Origin: JACVRW01 sp963728155
Lineage (GTDB): Bacteria; Actinomycetota; Thermoleophilia; Solirubrobacterales; Thermoleophilaceae
NCBI GenBank assembly: GCA_963728155.1
Contig: CAVSJF010000009.1
Span: 310,001-374,000 of the forward strand
Length of the DNA stretch: 64,000 nucleotides
Direction: 5' to 3'
Part shown: piece after piece, positions 1 through 8,460 of the stretch
Numbering within the stretch: position 1 is the stretch's first letter
How the letters are laid out: each line of letters begins with the position of its first letter
Made by a program: the position numbers and the translations under genes
Notes under the pieces: generated by a model
Databases searched by the model: none
Seen by the model: only the letters and a program-made list of their open reading frames with translations
Told to the model about the DNA's origin: nothing

Positions 1-560
1 CGACGCGCTCGACGCGCTCGCCGGGCTGGCCGACGGCCTGCCGCTGGTGATGGCGGTCAACCGCGAGTACGCCGCCGAGGAGCAGGTGCTCGACCCGGGC
101 GACGAGCTGGCGCTGATCCCGCCGGTGAGCGGCGGTCGACGAGGCCGCGCCCTGGGTGCGGGTGAGCCGCGAGCCGCTGTCGCTCGACGCGCTGGCCGCG
201 CGCGTGCGCGACCCGCGCGCCGGCGCCGTGGTGACCTTCTAGGGCGTGACGCGCGAGGTCGAGCGGCTCGAGTACGAGGCCTACGTGGAGATGGCCGAGG
301 AGCGGATGGCCGCGATCGCGGCCGAGGCGATCGAGCGCCACGGGCTGTGCGCGGCGGCAGTCGAGCACCGGGTCGGCGCGGTCCCGCTGTCGGAGCCGAG
401 CGTGGTCGTCGCCGCGTCGGCGCCGCACCGCGGCGAGGCCTTCGCCGGCGCGCGCGAGATCATCGACCGCGTGAAGGCCGAGGCGCCGATCTGGAAGAAG
501 GAGGTCGAGGGTGGCGAGGGGCGCTGGGTCGAGGGCACACAGCCGGAGCTGAGCTCGTAG
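1..560 (+). CDS. moaX: Molybdopterin synthase, MoaD-MoaE fusion (5' end cut off, frameshifted)
   Basis: The first ~45 codons read as the C-terminal half of the sulfur carrier MoaD, ending in the diagnostic IPPVSGG. After a one-base shift at about 135 the reading continues as MoaE, the large catalytic subunit that converts precursor Z to molybdopterin: REPLSLDALAARVRDPRAG, LEYEAYVEMAEERM, the HRVG and APHRGEAF motifs and the C-terminal APIWKKE with its catalytic lysine. No stop follows the MoaD double glycine, so a fusion like mycobacterial MoaX is likely; two overlapping genes separated by a damaged stop are the alternative. An in-frame TAG at 240-242 lies where MoaE has a conserved strand (VVTF-x-GVTREV). 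The neighbouring shift makes a base error more likely than recoding. The gene starts left of the window. Confidence 0.8.
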
Positions 561-574
561 CCCGCGGCGGCGAG

Positions 575-1153
575 CGGAGCCGGCCAGGGAACCGAGCAGG
601 AAGTCGACGCAGCTCGACGCGCTCGAGGTCGCGGTGGTCGAGCCAGTCGAGGATGGCGCCGTCTATGAACCACAGCCACGCGCGGGCGGCGGCGCGCAGC
701 TCGGCGGCGGGTCGGCGCCGGCGCCGAGGCCGTCGAGGATGCGCTCTGACGTGTCGGTGCGCACCTCGGCGATCAGCGTCGCCCACCTCCGGCACGCTGC
801 CGGCGCTCTCCATCAGCTTGCGGTAGGCCAGCTCGTTCTCCTCGATCCAGCCGAGGAAGGCGTCGAGGCTGGCGGCCAGGGCCTCGCGCCGGCGACAGGT
901 CGGGGTCGGGCTGCGTGCGGCGGCCCACCTCCTCGGCGGCCTGCTGAAGCGTGGCGACGAAGAAGCTCGTGCTTGCTCGGGAAGTAGTGGTAGAGCAGCG
1001 CCTTCGAGATGCCTGCCTCGCGCGCGATGCGCGGCCATCGACAGCTCCGCGAAGGAGTGGCGCGCGAACAGCTCGGTGCTCCAGCTCGAGCAGCTGCCGC
1101 CGGCGCTCGTCGACCTGCAGGCGCGTGTAGGCGGGCTCGCCCACCGGCGGCAC
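575..1153 (-). CDS. TetR-family transcriptional regulator (frameshifted)
   Basis: Read on the minus strand from a GTG at 1153: VPPVGEPAYTRLQVDERRR, then a helix-turn-helix region pieced together from two frames (TELFARHSFAELSMA, then remnants of the AL-YHYFPSK-FF recognition-helix pattern, then FVATLQQAAEEVG). The effector domain contains LGWIEENELAYRKLMESAGS and AWLWFIDGAILDWLDHRD, typical of TetR/AcrR C-terminal helices. At least four one-base shifts break the frame. The 3' end is not defined; it runs toward the converging molybdopterin synthase gene. It diverges from the GH31 glycosidase gene with only 16 bp between start codons, so it is a natural candidate regulator of that gene. The ligand is unknown. 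Confidence 0.7.
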
Positions 1154-1169
1154 GCTATAGCTTGCGCCC

Positions 1170-3640
1170 GTGGCGGGTCGCACGCGTGCTCGCCCTGGCG
1201 GCCGTCGCGTCGCGCCGTCCTCGCCCCGGCGGCTGCCGCCGAGTCACGCGGGGCCGCTGCGCGCCGCACCACGGGAGCCTGGCGGCTGGCCTTCGAGGAC
1301 GCCCGCGGCCGCACGGTGCTGGCCGAGGCGCCGGGCTGGCGCCGGCCCACCGCGGCTCGGCTTCCGCACCCGGCCTCGCTGGGTCGCGCCACCCGGGTGA
1401 TCTCGAGCCGGCGCGCGGGCCGGCGCTCGAGGCCACGCTGGCCACGAACGATCCCGCCGGCCGGCGGCTGAGGTGCGGATCGCGCCCGACGGCGAGGGCG
1501 TGATCCGCTGACGCGCGCGGTCGACGGGCGGCGCGGCGTCGACGCACACGGGCATCGCGTTCGCGCGCCCGCGGCGGCGAGCGCTACCTCGGCTTCGGCG
1601 AGCGCTCCAACGCCGTCGACCAGCGCGGCCGCGAGGTCGAGAGCTACGTCGCCGAGGGCCCGTTCGAGGCCGACGAGCGCGCGCGTGGTGCCGGCTCGTT
1701 CGTCCCGCCTGGGGCTTCCGCCCGCGCGACGACGCCACCTACTTCCCGATGCCCTGGCTGCTCTCGACCGCCGGCTACGGCGTGCTGGTCGACAACACCG
1801 AGACGAGCCTGCTTCCGGCTCGGCACGGCGCCGCGGGCCTGGAGCGTCGAGGTCGAGGCGCCGCGGCTGCGGCCTGCGCGTGTTCGCGGGCCCGCGCCCG
1901 GCCGACGTGCTGCGCCGGCTGACCGCGCGCGGATCGGGCGCCAGCCGCCGCCGGCGGCGCCGTTGGTGCTTCGGGCCGTGGTACCAGCCGACCGGCGACG
2001 ACGAGCAGGCGATCCTGGCCGCCTGCGGCGGCCGCGACGTGCCCGGTGTCGGTCGCCCAGACCTACACGCACTACCTGCCCTGCGGCGACCGCGGGGCAG
2101 CGCGCGACGCCGAGCGCGCGCGGCTCGGCCGCTTCCACCGCGCGGGCCTCGCGGTGACCACCTACTTCAACCCGATGGTCTGCACGAGCCACAGCCGCGT
2201 ACGCCGCGGCCGCGGCCGCGGCGCGCTGGTGCCGCAACCAGCTCGGGCGGGCCCTACGTCTACCGCTACTCGACGCTCGAGGGCTTCCTCGTCGGCGCAG
2301 TTCGACTTCACCGCGCGCCGGGGCGCCGGCTTCTACGGCGAGCCTGCTGCGCGAGGCGGTCGCCGACGGCTACGACGGCTGGATGGAGGACTTCGGCGAG
2401 TACACGCCGCTCGACGCCGCTCCGCCAACGGGCTCGACGGGCACGCCGCTGCACAACCTCTACCCGCGCCAGTACCACTGCGCCGCGCTTCGCCGGCGGC
2501 CGCGCGCCGGCCGCTGGCGCGCTTCGTGCGCTCGGGCTGGACCGGCAGCGGCCCGCTGCGCGCCGATCGTGTGGGGCGGCGACCCGACGCGTGGACTGGG
2601 GCTTCGACGGCCTGCGCTCGGTCGTGCACCAACGGGCTGACCATGGGGCTGTCGGGGGTCAGCACCTGGGGCTCGGACATCGGCGGCTTCTTCGCGCTGT
2701 TCGGAACAGGCTGACGCCCGAGCTGCTGATCCGCTGGATCCAGGTCGGCGCGGTGTCGGGCGTGATGCGCACGCAGGCCAACGGCATCCGCATCCCGGAC
2801 AGCGCCGCGGCCGCAGGTCTGGGACGCCGACGTGCTGCCGGCCACTGGCGCCGCTGCGCGAAGCTGCGCACGCAGCTCTACCCGTACCTCGCGGCGGCCG
2901 ACGCGCAGCTACCGGCGCACCGGGCTGCCGATCATGCGCCACCTGGCGCTGGCCTACCCGGGCGACCCGCGCGCCGCCGCGCGCGACGACGCAGTTCATG
3001 TTCGGCCCCGACCTGCTGGCCGCGCCGGTGCTCGACCCGGGGCGCGGCGCCGCGCGCGCTCTACCTGCCGCGCGGGCGCTGGGTCGACCTGTGGCGCTCG
3101 GCGCGCTACCGCGAGCGCGACGGCGGGCTGTCGCTGGCGCCGGGCGCGCGATGCTGCGCGGCGGGCGCGGCGTGACGCTGCCCGCGCCGCTCGACGAGCT
3201 GCCGCTGCTGGCCCGCGCCGGCGCGCTGCTGCCGCTGCTGCCGCCCGACGTCGACACGCTCGCCGCGCTACGGCGACGCGGCGCCGGCGGCGTCGCTGCC
3301 CGAGCGCGCCGGCCGGTGCGAGCTGCTGGCCTTCCCGCGCGGGCGCTCGGCGGCGCCGCCTGGAGGACGGCGGCGTGGCCCGCTCGCGCGAGCGCGGCGG
3401 CGGCTGGACGCTCCGCTTCGCTCGACCCGGCGCCGACCCGCTGGACGATCCAGGCCTCGCTCGCGACCCTGCGGCGGCCGTTTCGCGCGTGCGCGGTGAC
3501 GGCCCGGCGGGGCCGCCTGGCGCGCTGGCGCTACGACCGCCGCACGCGCGTCCTGCGGGCCACGCTCGCCGCCCGGCGGGGGAGGCTGTTGGCGCGCCTG
3601 CTGAGCGCTCGCAGGATCGCGTGCACCGGGAAGGGCGAGC
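1170..3640 (+). CDS. Secreted glycoside hydrolase family 31 (alpha-glucosidase/sulfoquinovosidase-like), heavily frameshifted
   Basis: Assembled across all three frames. The N terminus looks like a Sec signal peptide (RVLALAAVA then AVLAPAAAAES after a shift). The GH31 N-terminal beta domain follows (GAWRLAFEDARGRTVLAEAP; RYLGFGERSNAVDQRGREVE). The catalytic barrel has the nucleophile motif WMEDFGEYTPLDA, then VWGGDPT with the likely acid/base aspartate, and GSDIGGFFALFGNRLTPELL / GAVSGVMRTQANG. The proximal C-terminal domain contains FGPDLLAAPVLDPG and LYLPRGRWVDLWRS. The DFGEY context resembles YihQ-type alpha-glycosidases, but the sulfonate-binding residues cannot be judged here. At least a dozen single-base shifts occur, and the stop lies somewhere between about 3600 and 3660. 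The protein would act outside the cell or at the envelope, releasing alpha-linked sugars. Confidence 0.8.
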
Positions 3641-3667
3641 GGCTCGCGCCGGGCGAATGCCCGGAAC

Positions 3668-4399
3668 ATGGTTCGCCTCTGCGCGCTCGCTGCCGCGACG
3701 CTTCTTCTCGCCCTGCCCTCCCTTGCCCACGGGCAGACGACCACCACGAGCGCGAGCCGACCCGGCCACCTGCCCGCCGGCGACGCGACGGGCACCACCA
3801 CCACTGTGGCCTTTGCCGACGCGTCCTCGTCGGGCGGCACACCGGGCCGGCATCACGGACAGCGACCCCGCCTCCGTGGTCCCGGCCGGCGGGGGAGACG
3901 TGCCGATCGGCGTGAGCGACGCTCCGGTGGCCACCGTGGCCCAGGAGCCCGAGCCCGATCCGGAGTCCGGCGAGGAGCAGCCCGGCGACCCGGGCGGCGA
4001 GCCCCAGCCGCCGACGGGCGACGAGCCCGTGGAGGTGCCCGGCGACGAGGCCCCGGCCACCGGCGGTGGGCTGCCGCGGACGGGGCTGGAGGCGCTCAAG
4101 CTCGCCCTGCTCGGCTTCGTGCTCTTGCTGGTCGGCGCTCGCCTGCGGGTGGTCATCAAGCGCCGGCAGGTGCCCCCGGCAGCAGTGGCGGCGGACGGCC
4201 TGCCCCATGACGCGCCGGCGGTGAGCGCCATGGATGCCGAGGAGCCGGAGGACGAGTACGTGGACGAGGACGAGGACGTGACCGAGGTCCGCGACGGCTG
4301 GTCCTTCCCCGACCCGGACGAGCCTGCGCCGGACCGGGTTGCTGCCGAGCACGGCGATGGCCCGGCGCCAGGCGCGCGAGCGAGGAGCGCCTCACCTAG
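3668..4399 (+). CDS. LPXTG-like surface protein with a long acidic tail after the membrane segment (frameshifted)
   Basis: It starts with a clear signal peptide (MVRLCALAAATLLLALPSLA, cleavage after AHG). A Thr/Ser-rich low-complexity stretch follows, then after a shift near 3840 a Pro/Glu/Asp-rich region. The sorting-type signal GGGLPRTG is followed by a hydrophobic helix (LALLGFVLLLVGARL) and KRRQ. Unlike ordinary sortase substrates it does not end there: about 75 residues follow, highly acidic (EEPEDEYVDEDEDVTEV). A TAG at 4397-4399 closes one frame; a second small shift near 4375 is needed to reach it, because otherwise the frame runs into the next gene. No enzymatic domain is recognisable. 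Confidence 0.55.
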
Positions 4400-4403
4400 C
4401 GGG

Positions 4404-5112
4404 TTGGCTCCCGAGCGACCCGTAGCACTGGTCACCGGCGCCAACCGTGGCATCGGCCTCGAGGTCGTGCGCCAGCTGGTGCGGGGAAGGCTTCACGGCG
4501 ATCATGGGCTCGCGCAACCGCGAGCAAGGGAGAGGCGGCCGCGGGAAGGTCTGGACGAAGTCGAGGTCCTTCGCTCTCGACGTTGCCGACGCGGCGAGCG
4601 TCGAGCAGCTCCGCGGGAGCCTGGGCACGAGCGATTTCGGCTGGCTCGACGTGCTCGTGAACAACGCGGCGATCCACTACGACACCGGACAGAGTGGGGT
4701 CGATGCCGACCTCGAGGGTCGTCCGCGAGGCACTCGACACGAATCTGCTGGGAGCGTGGCGCACCACGCAGGCCTGCCTGCCCCTGCTGCGCAGCTCTCC
4801 GCACCCCACGCGGGTGGTCAACGTCTCCAGCGTGCGCGGGGTCCCTCGCCGAGATGGGCGCCGGGACGCCCGCCTACTCGGTGTCCAAGGCCGCGTTCAA
4901 CGCCATGACGCGCGTGCTCGCCGCTGAGCTCAAGGACGACGGCGTGCTCGTGAACTCGGTGTGCCCGGGCTGGGTGGCCACCGATATGGGCGGAGCGGGA
5001 GGACGTCCCGTCGAGGGGGCGGGGCGGCGAGCGTGATGTGGGGCGTGGCTGCTCGCCCGACGACGGTCCCACTGGCGGCTTCTTTCGCGACGGCCGCCCG
5101 CTCGACTGGTAG
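4404..5112 (+). CDS. Short-chain dehydrogenase/reductase, carbonyl-reductase-like (frameshifted)
   Basis: Classical SDR. It has the cofactor motif VALVTGANRGIGLEVVRQLV (TGxxxGIG) near the N terminus, the strand motif WLDVLVNNAAI (NNA), the catalytic Ser in VVNVSSVRG, Tyr and Lys in AYSVSKAAFNAMTRVLAAEL, and the PG motif in VNSVCPGWVATDMGG. The end, GGFFRDGRPLDW, is typical of short SDRs annotated as carbonyl reductases. Start taken as the TTG at 4404, just upstream of the Rossmann strand; no better ATG/GTG is in frame. At least four one-base shifts break it. The substrate is unknown and the NADP(H) preference is inferred from the family only. Confidence 0.75.
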
Positions 5113-5156
5113 CAGCGGGTGCGGGCCGACATCGCGCAAATCCTCTAGCGAGGGCC

Positions 5157-6022
5157 TCAGCCGGCGCGCTTGAGGCAGTACACATAGGCGGTCACCTTCG
5201 ACGCGGTCCGGTCCGAGATGCTGAGGGCAGCGGTGCGCCATCCCCTCCCGTCGCGCGAGCGCATCGAGGTGACGGCTCCCTGCCGCGCTCCCCTCGTTGA
5301 CGGAAGGTGAGGTTGCCGTCAAAGCCGCCCGACAGCGCTCGGCTTCCGCGCGGGCAGCTCACCCGGAACTTCCGGGTGGGGGAGCCCTCGCCACCGGAGG
5401 GCTGCGCGGGCACGTTCACCCGCTTGGCCACCGTGGTCAGAGGTGACCCCGCTTCTCGCGCAGTTGGCGTAGGCGACCAGCTTCCCGGGCGGCGCAGCGG
5501 GTCGGTGTAGGTGGGGGTCGTCCTCCGGCAGGTAGATGGCCTGCACCCTCCAGCGGCGCGCCCCGTGCGCGCTTCGAGCTCAAGGTCAAGACGCGCGGGC
5601 CGGTCCTCTGGTCGAAGGCCCCGGTGGAGAACCCCCGGAGATTGCCGTAAACGCGGGGACATACCGCGACGACCGACTTCACCCTTCCCGGGGGCCACTG
5701 TGGTGCGCTCGAAGCTCCTCACCGGCGCCCTGGCTCCCTTGAGGCAGTAGACGTGGGCGATCAGCCGGCCCCGATCCTCGCCGAAGTTGTAGGCCCGCAC
5801 CTTCACGCCGCGCCGGCCCTGCTTCACGCCGATCCGGGCTACGCCGGAATCGTTCCCGGCGCTGAAGTCGGGCGCCTCGAAGCCGCTCGACACCGCCGTC
5901 GCTCCCCGCCCGCAGGTCGCGCTCGCGGTGCGTATCGACTTGGGTGAGACCTCCACCGGCACCGAGGTCGCCGCCAGCGCGGCGCCGGCTGCCGCGGCGA
6001 GAACGGTCGTTGCGATCATCAT
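5157..6022 (-). CDS. Secreted protein with three tandem two-cysteine repeats (frameshifted, unknown function)
   Basis: Signal peptide MMIATTVLAAAAGAALAATS, then three related units of roughly 80-95 residues recovered from different frames. Each starts with a Cys-x-Arg-Gly type turn (ATCGRGATAVSSGFEAP; VAVCPR; VSCPRGSRALSGGFDG) and ends with a Tyr/Cys strand (IAHVYCLKGA; VAYANCAR; TAYVYCLKRAG, then TGA at 5159-5157). One Cys at each end of every unit suggests a disulfide-closed beta module. Of the two adjacent ATGs the second (6019) is slightly better placed behind AAGGGA. Three or more one-base shifts interrupt it. No enzyme motif was found; a cell-surface or secreted structural role is a guess. 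Confidence 0.6.
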
Positions 6023-6357
6023 TCCCTTAGGTATCGGTAGCGACGACCGCTACCTGAGCGCGTCGCCCGAGCCCAAGGTCGCCGGCCGTCGCCGGTGAGC
6101 GGGACCTCGGGCGCCTTCGCCGGGGCACGTGAAGGCGAACGGGCGCCGGGGCTCCGGTCGCGGCGCGCGGGGTCGTGCTCGATGGGGTCGACCTCGAATG
6201 TGTCCTCGCCTTGCTCGACCCCCAGGGCGGGCGCCCGGCGCCGCGACCCTCACCGTGCGCCTTGCGCAGACCCCGCGCGAACAGGACCGACGCCGCGGGC
6301 GGCAGGGGTGAGCCGGTCTCGGTCACCCGGCTCAGGTGGCAAGAGCCTCTTACACGC
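6023..6357. other. Intergenic stretch without a recognisable gene
   Basis: 335 bases between the start of the secreted repeat protein and the end of the sigma/anti-sigma fusion. Short open frames exist on both strands, but they are Arg/Pro/Gly-rich, lack family motifs and look like composition artefacts. A frameshift-ruined small gene cannot be excluded, since reading minus gives an arginine-rich C-terminal-looking stretch. The only clear structure is the hairpin at 6036-6054. Confidence 0.5.
6036..6054. repeat. Perfect 7-bp inverted repeat just upstream of a start codon
   Basis: GGTAGCG, a five-base loop ACGAC, then CGCTACC. It lies 13-31 bases upstream of the minus-strand start at 6022, where an operator or 5'-leader hairpin would sit. 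It could instead stop transcripts coming from the upstream minus-strand gene, but no T-run follows. Confidence 0.5.
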
Positions 6358-7604
6358 TCACAGCCCGAACTCACTGCTCCCGCCGGCGGTGCCGCTCGGG
6401 CTGCCGCCGCCGGCGGGGGCGAAGCTCTCGGTGCTGCCGGGCTGCGGCGCGGGGGCGGGCTCGGCGGGGGCGGCCGGGGCCACGGGGGTGAACTCCTTCG
6501 CCGGGTCCGGTGGCGGCGGTGGTGAGGGAGCCGGTGCCGGGGCGGGCTCGGGGGCCGGTGTCGGGGCCGGGGCGGGCGTGGTCGCCACCGGCTGCTCGGC
6601 CACCGGGTCGGGCGTGGGCGCAACCGGGGTCTCCTGCTGCACGGGCTTGGCCTCCACCGTCCGTACTTCGGGCGCGCGGCGCGGGGCCTCGTGTCCGGCG
6701 AAGTGGTCGACCGCGGTGCCCCCGCCCGCGAGCGCCGCGGCCGACGCCGCCACCGCGGCCATCTTCTGACCCGTGGCCAGCTCCACCGCGGCGTAGCTGC
6801 GCTCGCCCAGCGCCGCCGCCTTCTGCTGGACGGCGCCGAGCACGCCCTCCCACATTCCCCGCGGCCCGTTCGCCGCGCTCGCGGTCGTGGCCACCAGGGC
6901 CGCCGGGGGCACGATCGCCGCCACGCGCGCGGGCGCCGCCCGGAACTCCTTGAGGCGCGCGCGACACGACAGGCACGTCTTCATGTGCGGCCGCAGCAGC
7001 GCCAGGTCGTCGGCGCTCGCCTCCCCGTCGGCCAATGCCGACAGCAGCGGCGCGAAGCGGCCGCATTCCACGCCGCCCTCGATCCCCGCCAGCCGGACCG
7101 CCGGGCCTGGCGCCCCTCGGTCAAAGCGCGATTCACCTTCGTGTACGACCACCCCGTGATCTCGCCGATCTCGGCGTACGAGTAGCCCTCGGCCTTCAGC
7201 AGCAGCGCGCGCATCTCCTGCGGCTTGAGGCGGCTCAGCGCCTCGGCGCCCTGGTGCAGGCGCTCCATCCGCTCGGCGCGGTCGTGTGTCGCGGCGGCCG
7301 GGGTGCCGCGGTCGCCGAGCTCGCCGTCGTCGGTGACCGGCGAGTGGCGTTCGCGCTGGCGGCGCAGCGCGAACGCCTCGTGCTTCACCACGGTCTTCAG
7401 CCACGGCACCAGCTCGTCCTCGCTGGTGGTGGGCGCTTTGGTGAGCAGGATCTCGAAGGCGCGCTGGTAGGCGTCCTCCGCATCCTCGGGCGTGGCGGCG
7501 TATCGCCGCGCGGTGGCGAGGATCTGGCTGCCGTGGCGGGTCAGCAGCTCCAGCGCCGCCTGGTCGACCTCCGCCCGAGCCGGCCGTCTATTCCTGGGGA
7601 GCAT
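6358..7604 (-). CDS. ECF-type sigma factor fused to a zinc-binding anti-sigma-like domain, membrane helix and Pro-rich tail
   Basis: Residues about 15-90 form sigma region 2 (ARRYAATPEDAEDAYQRAFE, then WLKTVVKHEAFALRRQRER). Residues about 120-165 form region 4 with a helix-turn-helix (LKPQEMRALLLKAEGYSY, AEIGEITGWSYTKVNRAL). After one shift near 7110 the frame continues with a ZAS/zf-HC2-like segment: Cys179, then H205-MKT-C209-LS-C212. A weak hydrophobic stretch (~226-240) and a likely membrane helix near 280-300 (MAAVAASAAALAGGGTAV) follow, then ~110 residues rich in Pro/Ala/Glu ending EFGL. The design implies a sigma factor tethered by its own anti-sigma module. ATG at 7604. The upstream strand carries GCGTTAC and AACGTTGC elements that could be its own promoter, but this is untested. 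Confidence 0.8.
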
Positions 7605-7713
7605 TGGCACAGCTTTAACTGCGGATCCTGCAACGTTTCTCCCCACCTCGTGTAACGCAACGTCGCAAAGAGCGGGTTTTTCGCACGCCGGGGTGGTATG
7701 GGTAGAGCGAGCT

Positions 7714-8139
7714 GTGGAGGACCTGATCGACACGCTGACGCGGGGAAACCCCACCGAGGTCAAGGTGCTGCTCGCCTCGGTAGCGCTCGGGCTCGCCGTC
7801 TACCAGCTCGTTCTGATCGCGGTGGGCTACGGCAAGCTGCGGCCGCGCTTTCTCGCCGCCGCGCCGGCCGCGAGGACCCACCGCGCCGTGGGCGACACCA
7901 TCGCGGTCCTCCTCGTGATCACCGCGGTGATGTGCGGCGGCTACTTCGGGTTCGAGGACGACGCGTCGCTGCACATGGTCGCCGCCATCGCGCTGCTGTC
8001 GGTGCTCGCCCTGAAGATCGCGGTGATTCGCTGGTGGCACGGATTGGGGCGCTTCCTTCCCGCGCTCGGAATCTCCGTGTGGGTGCTGCTCGCCCTCACG
8101 TGGCTCACCTCCGCCGGCGACTTCCTGCGGATCGCCTGA
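7714..8139 (+). CDS. DUF6529-type integral membrane protein
   Basis: About 141 residues with four hydrophobic helices: EVKVLLASVALGLAVYQLVL, GDTIAVLLVITAVMCGGYFG, MVAAIALLSVLALKIAVIRW and FLPALGISVWVLLALTWLTS. The loop between helices 1 and 2 carries YGKLRPRF and ARTHRAVGD. The pattern matches a small family of actinobacterial membrane proteins catalogued as DUF6529; the histidines in AVGD-adjacent and SLHM positions suggest a possible cofactor site, which is speculation. GTG at 7714 chosen; a GTG at 7693 is possible. It diverges from the sigma/anti-sigma fusion with 109 bp between. Function unknown. Confidence 0.65.
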   Translation: MEDLIDTLTRGNPTEVKVLLASVALGLAVYQLVLIAVGYGKLRPRFLAAAPAARTHRAVGDTIAVLLVITAVMCGGYFGFEDDASLHMVAAIALLSVLALKIAVIRWWHGLGRFLPALGISVWVLLALTWLTSAGDFLRIA

Positions 8140-8164
8140 TGGAAAGCGATCGCACACCGGCCAG

Positions 8165-8353
8165 ATGATCGGCTCACTGCTCGTGGCCCTCCTGATCGTC
8201 GCCGTGGCCATCGCGGTGGTCACGGCCCAGTTCGGGCCCACCAGCGCCGCCGAGCGCGAGGTCCAGGAGGAGCGGATCGAGCAACGCGAAGAGCTGCGCG
8301 AGGAGCGCCGGGAGGCGCGTGAGGAGCGCCGGGAGGAGCGCGAGCAGCGATAG
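8165..8353 (+). CDS. Small single-pass membrane protein with a charged helical repeat tail
   Basis: 62 residues. An N-terminal membrane helix (MIGSLLVALLIVAVAIAVVT) is followed by a long Glu/Arg helix of near-repeats (EERIEQREELREERREA, then EERREEREQR), which looks like a coiled coil or single alpha-helix. It starts 25 bp after the DUF6529 gene, so the two are likely cotranscribed. No family recognised. Composition-driven frames are common in GC-rich DNA, but the clean helix plus tail and the ATG right behind the upstream gene support a real gene. Confidence 0.55.
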   Translation: MIGSLLVALLIVAVAIAVVTAQFGPTSAAEREVQEERIEQREELREERREAREERREEREQR

Positions 8354-8460
8354 CGGGAAGGCGAATCGCGCCGCCGGAACGCGCCCGACGGTTCGAGAGT
8401 TGTGAAAAGAGCCGCTACATTCGCCCGGCCAAGCTGTTTCACTTGCACCGGAAGGAACCC

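Noticed and set aside
240..242. In-frame TAG in the MoaE part as possible stop-codon recoding
   Set aside because: No recoding signal or family precedent, and a frameshift lies about 105 bases upstream, so a base-calling error is simpler.
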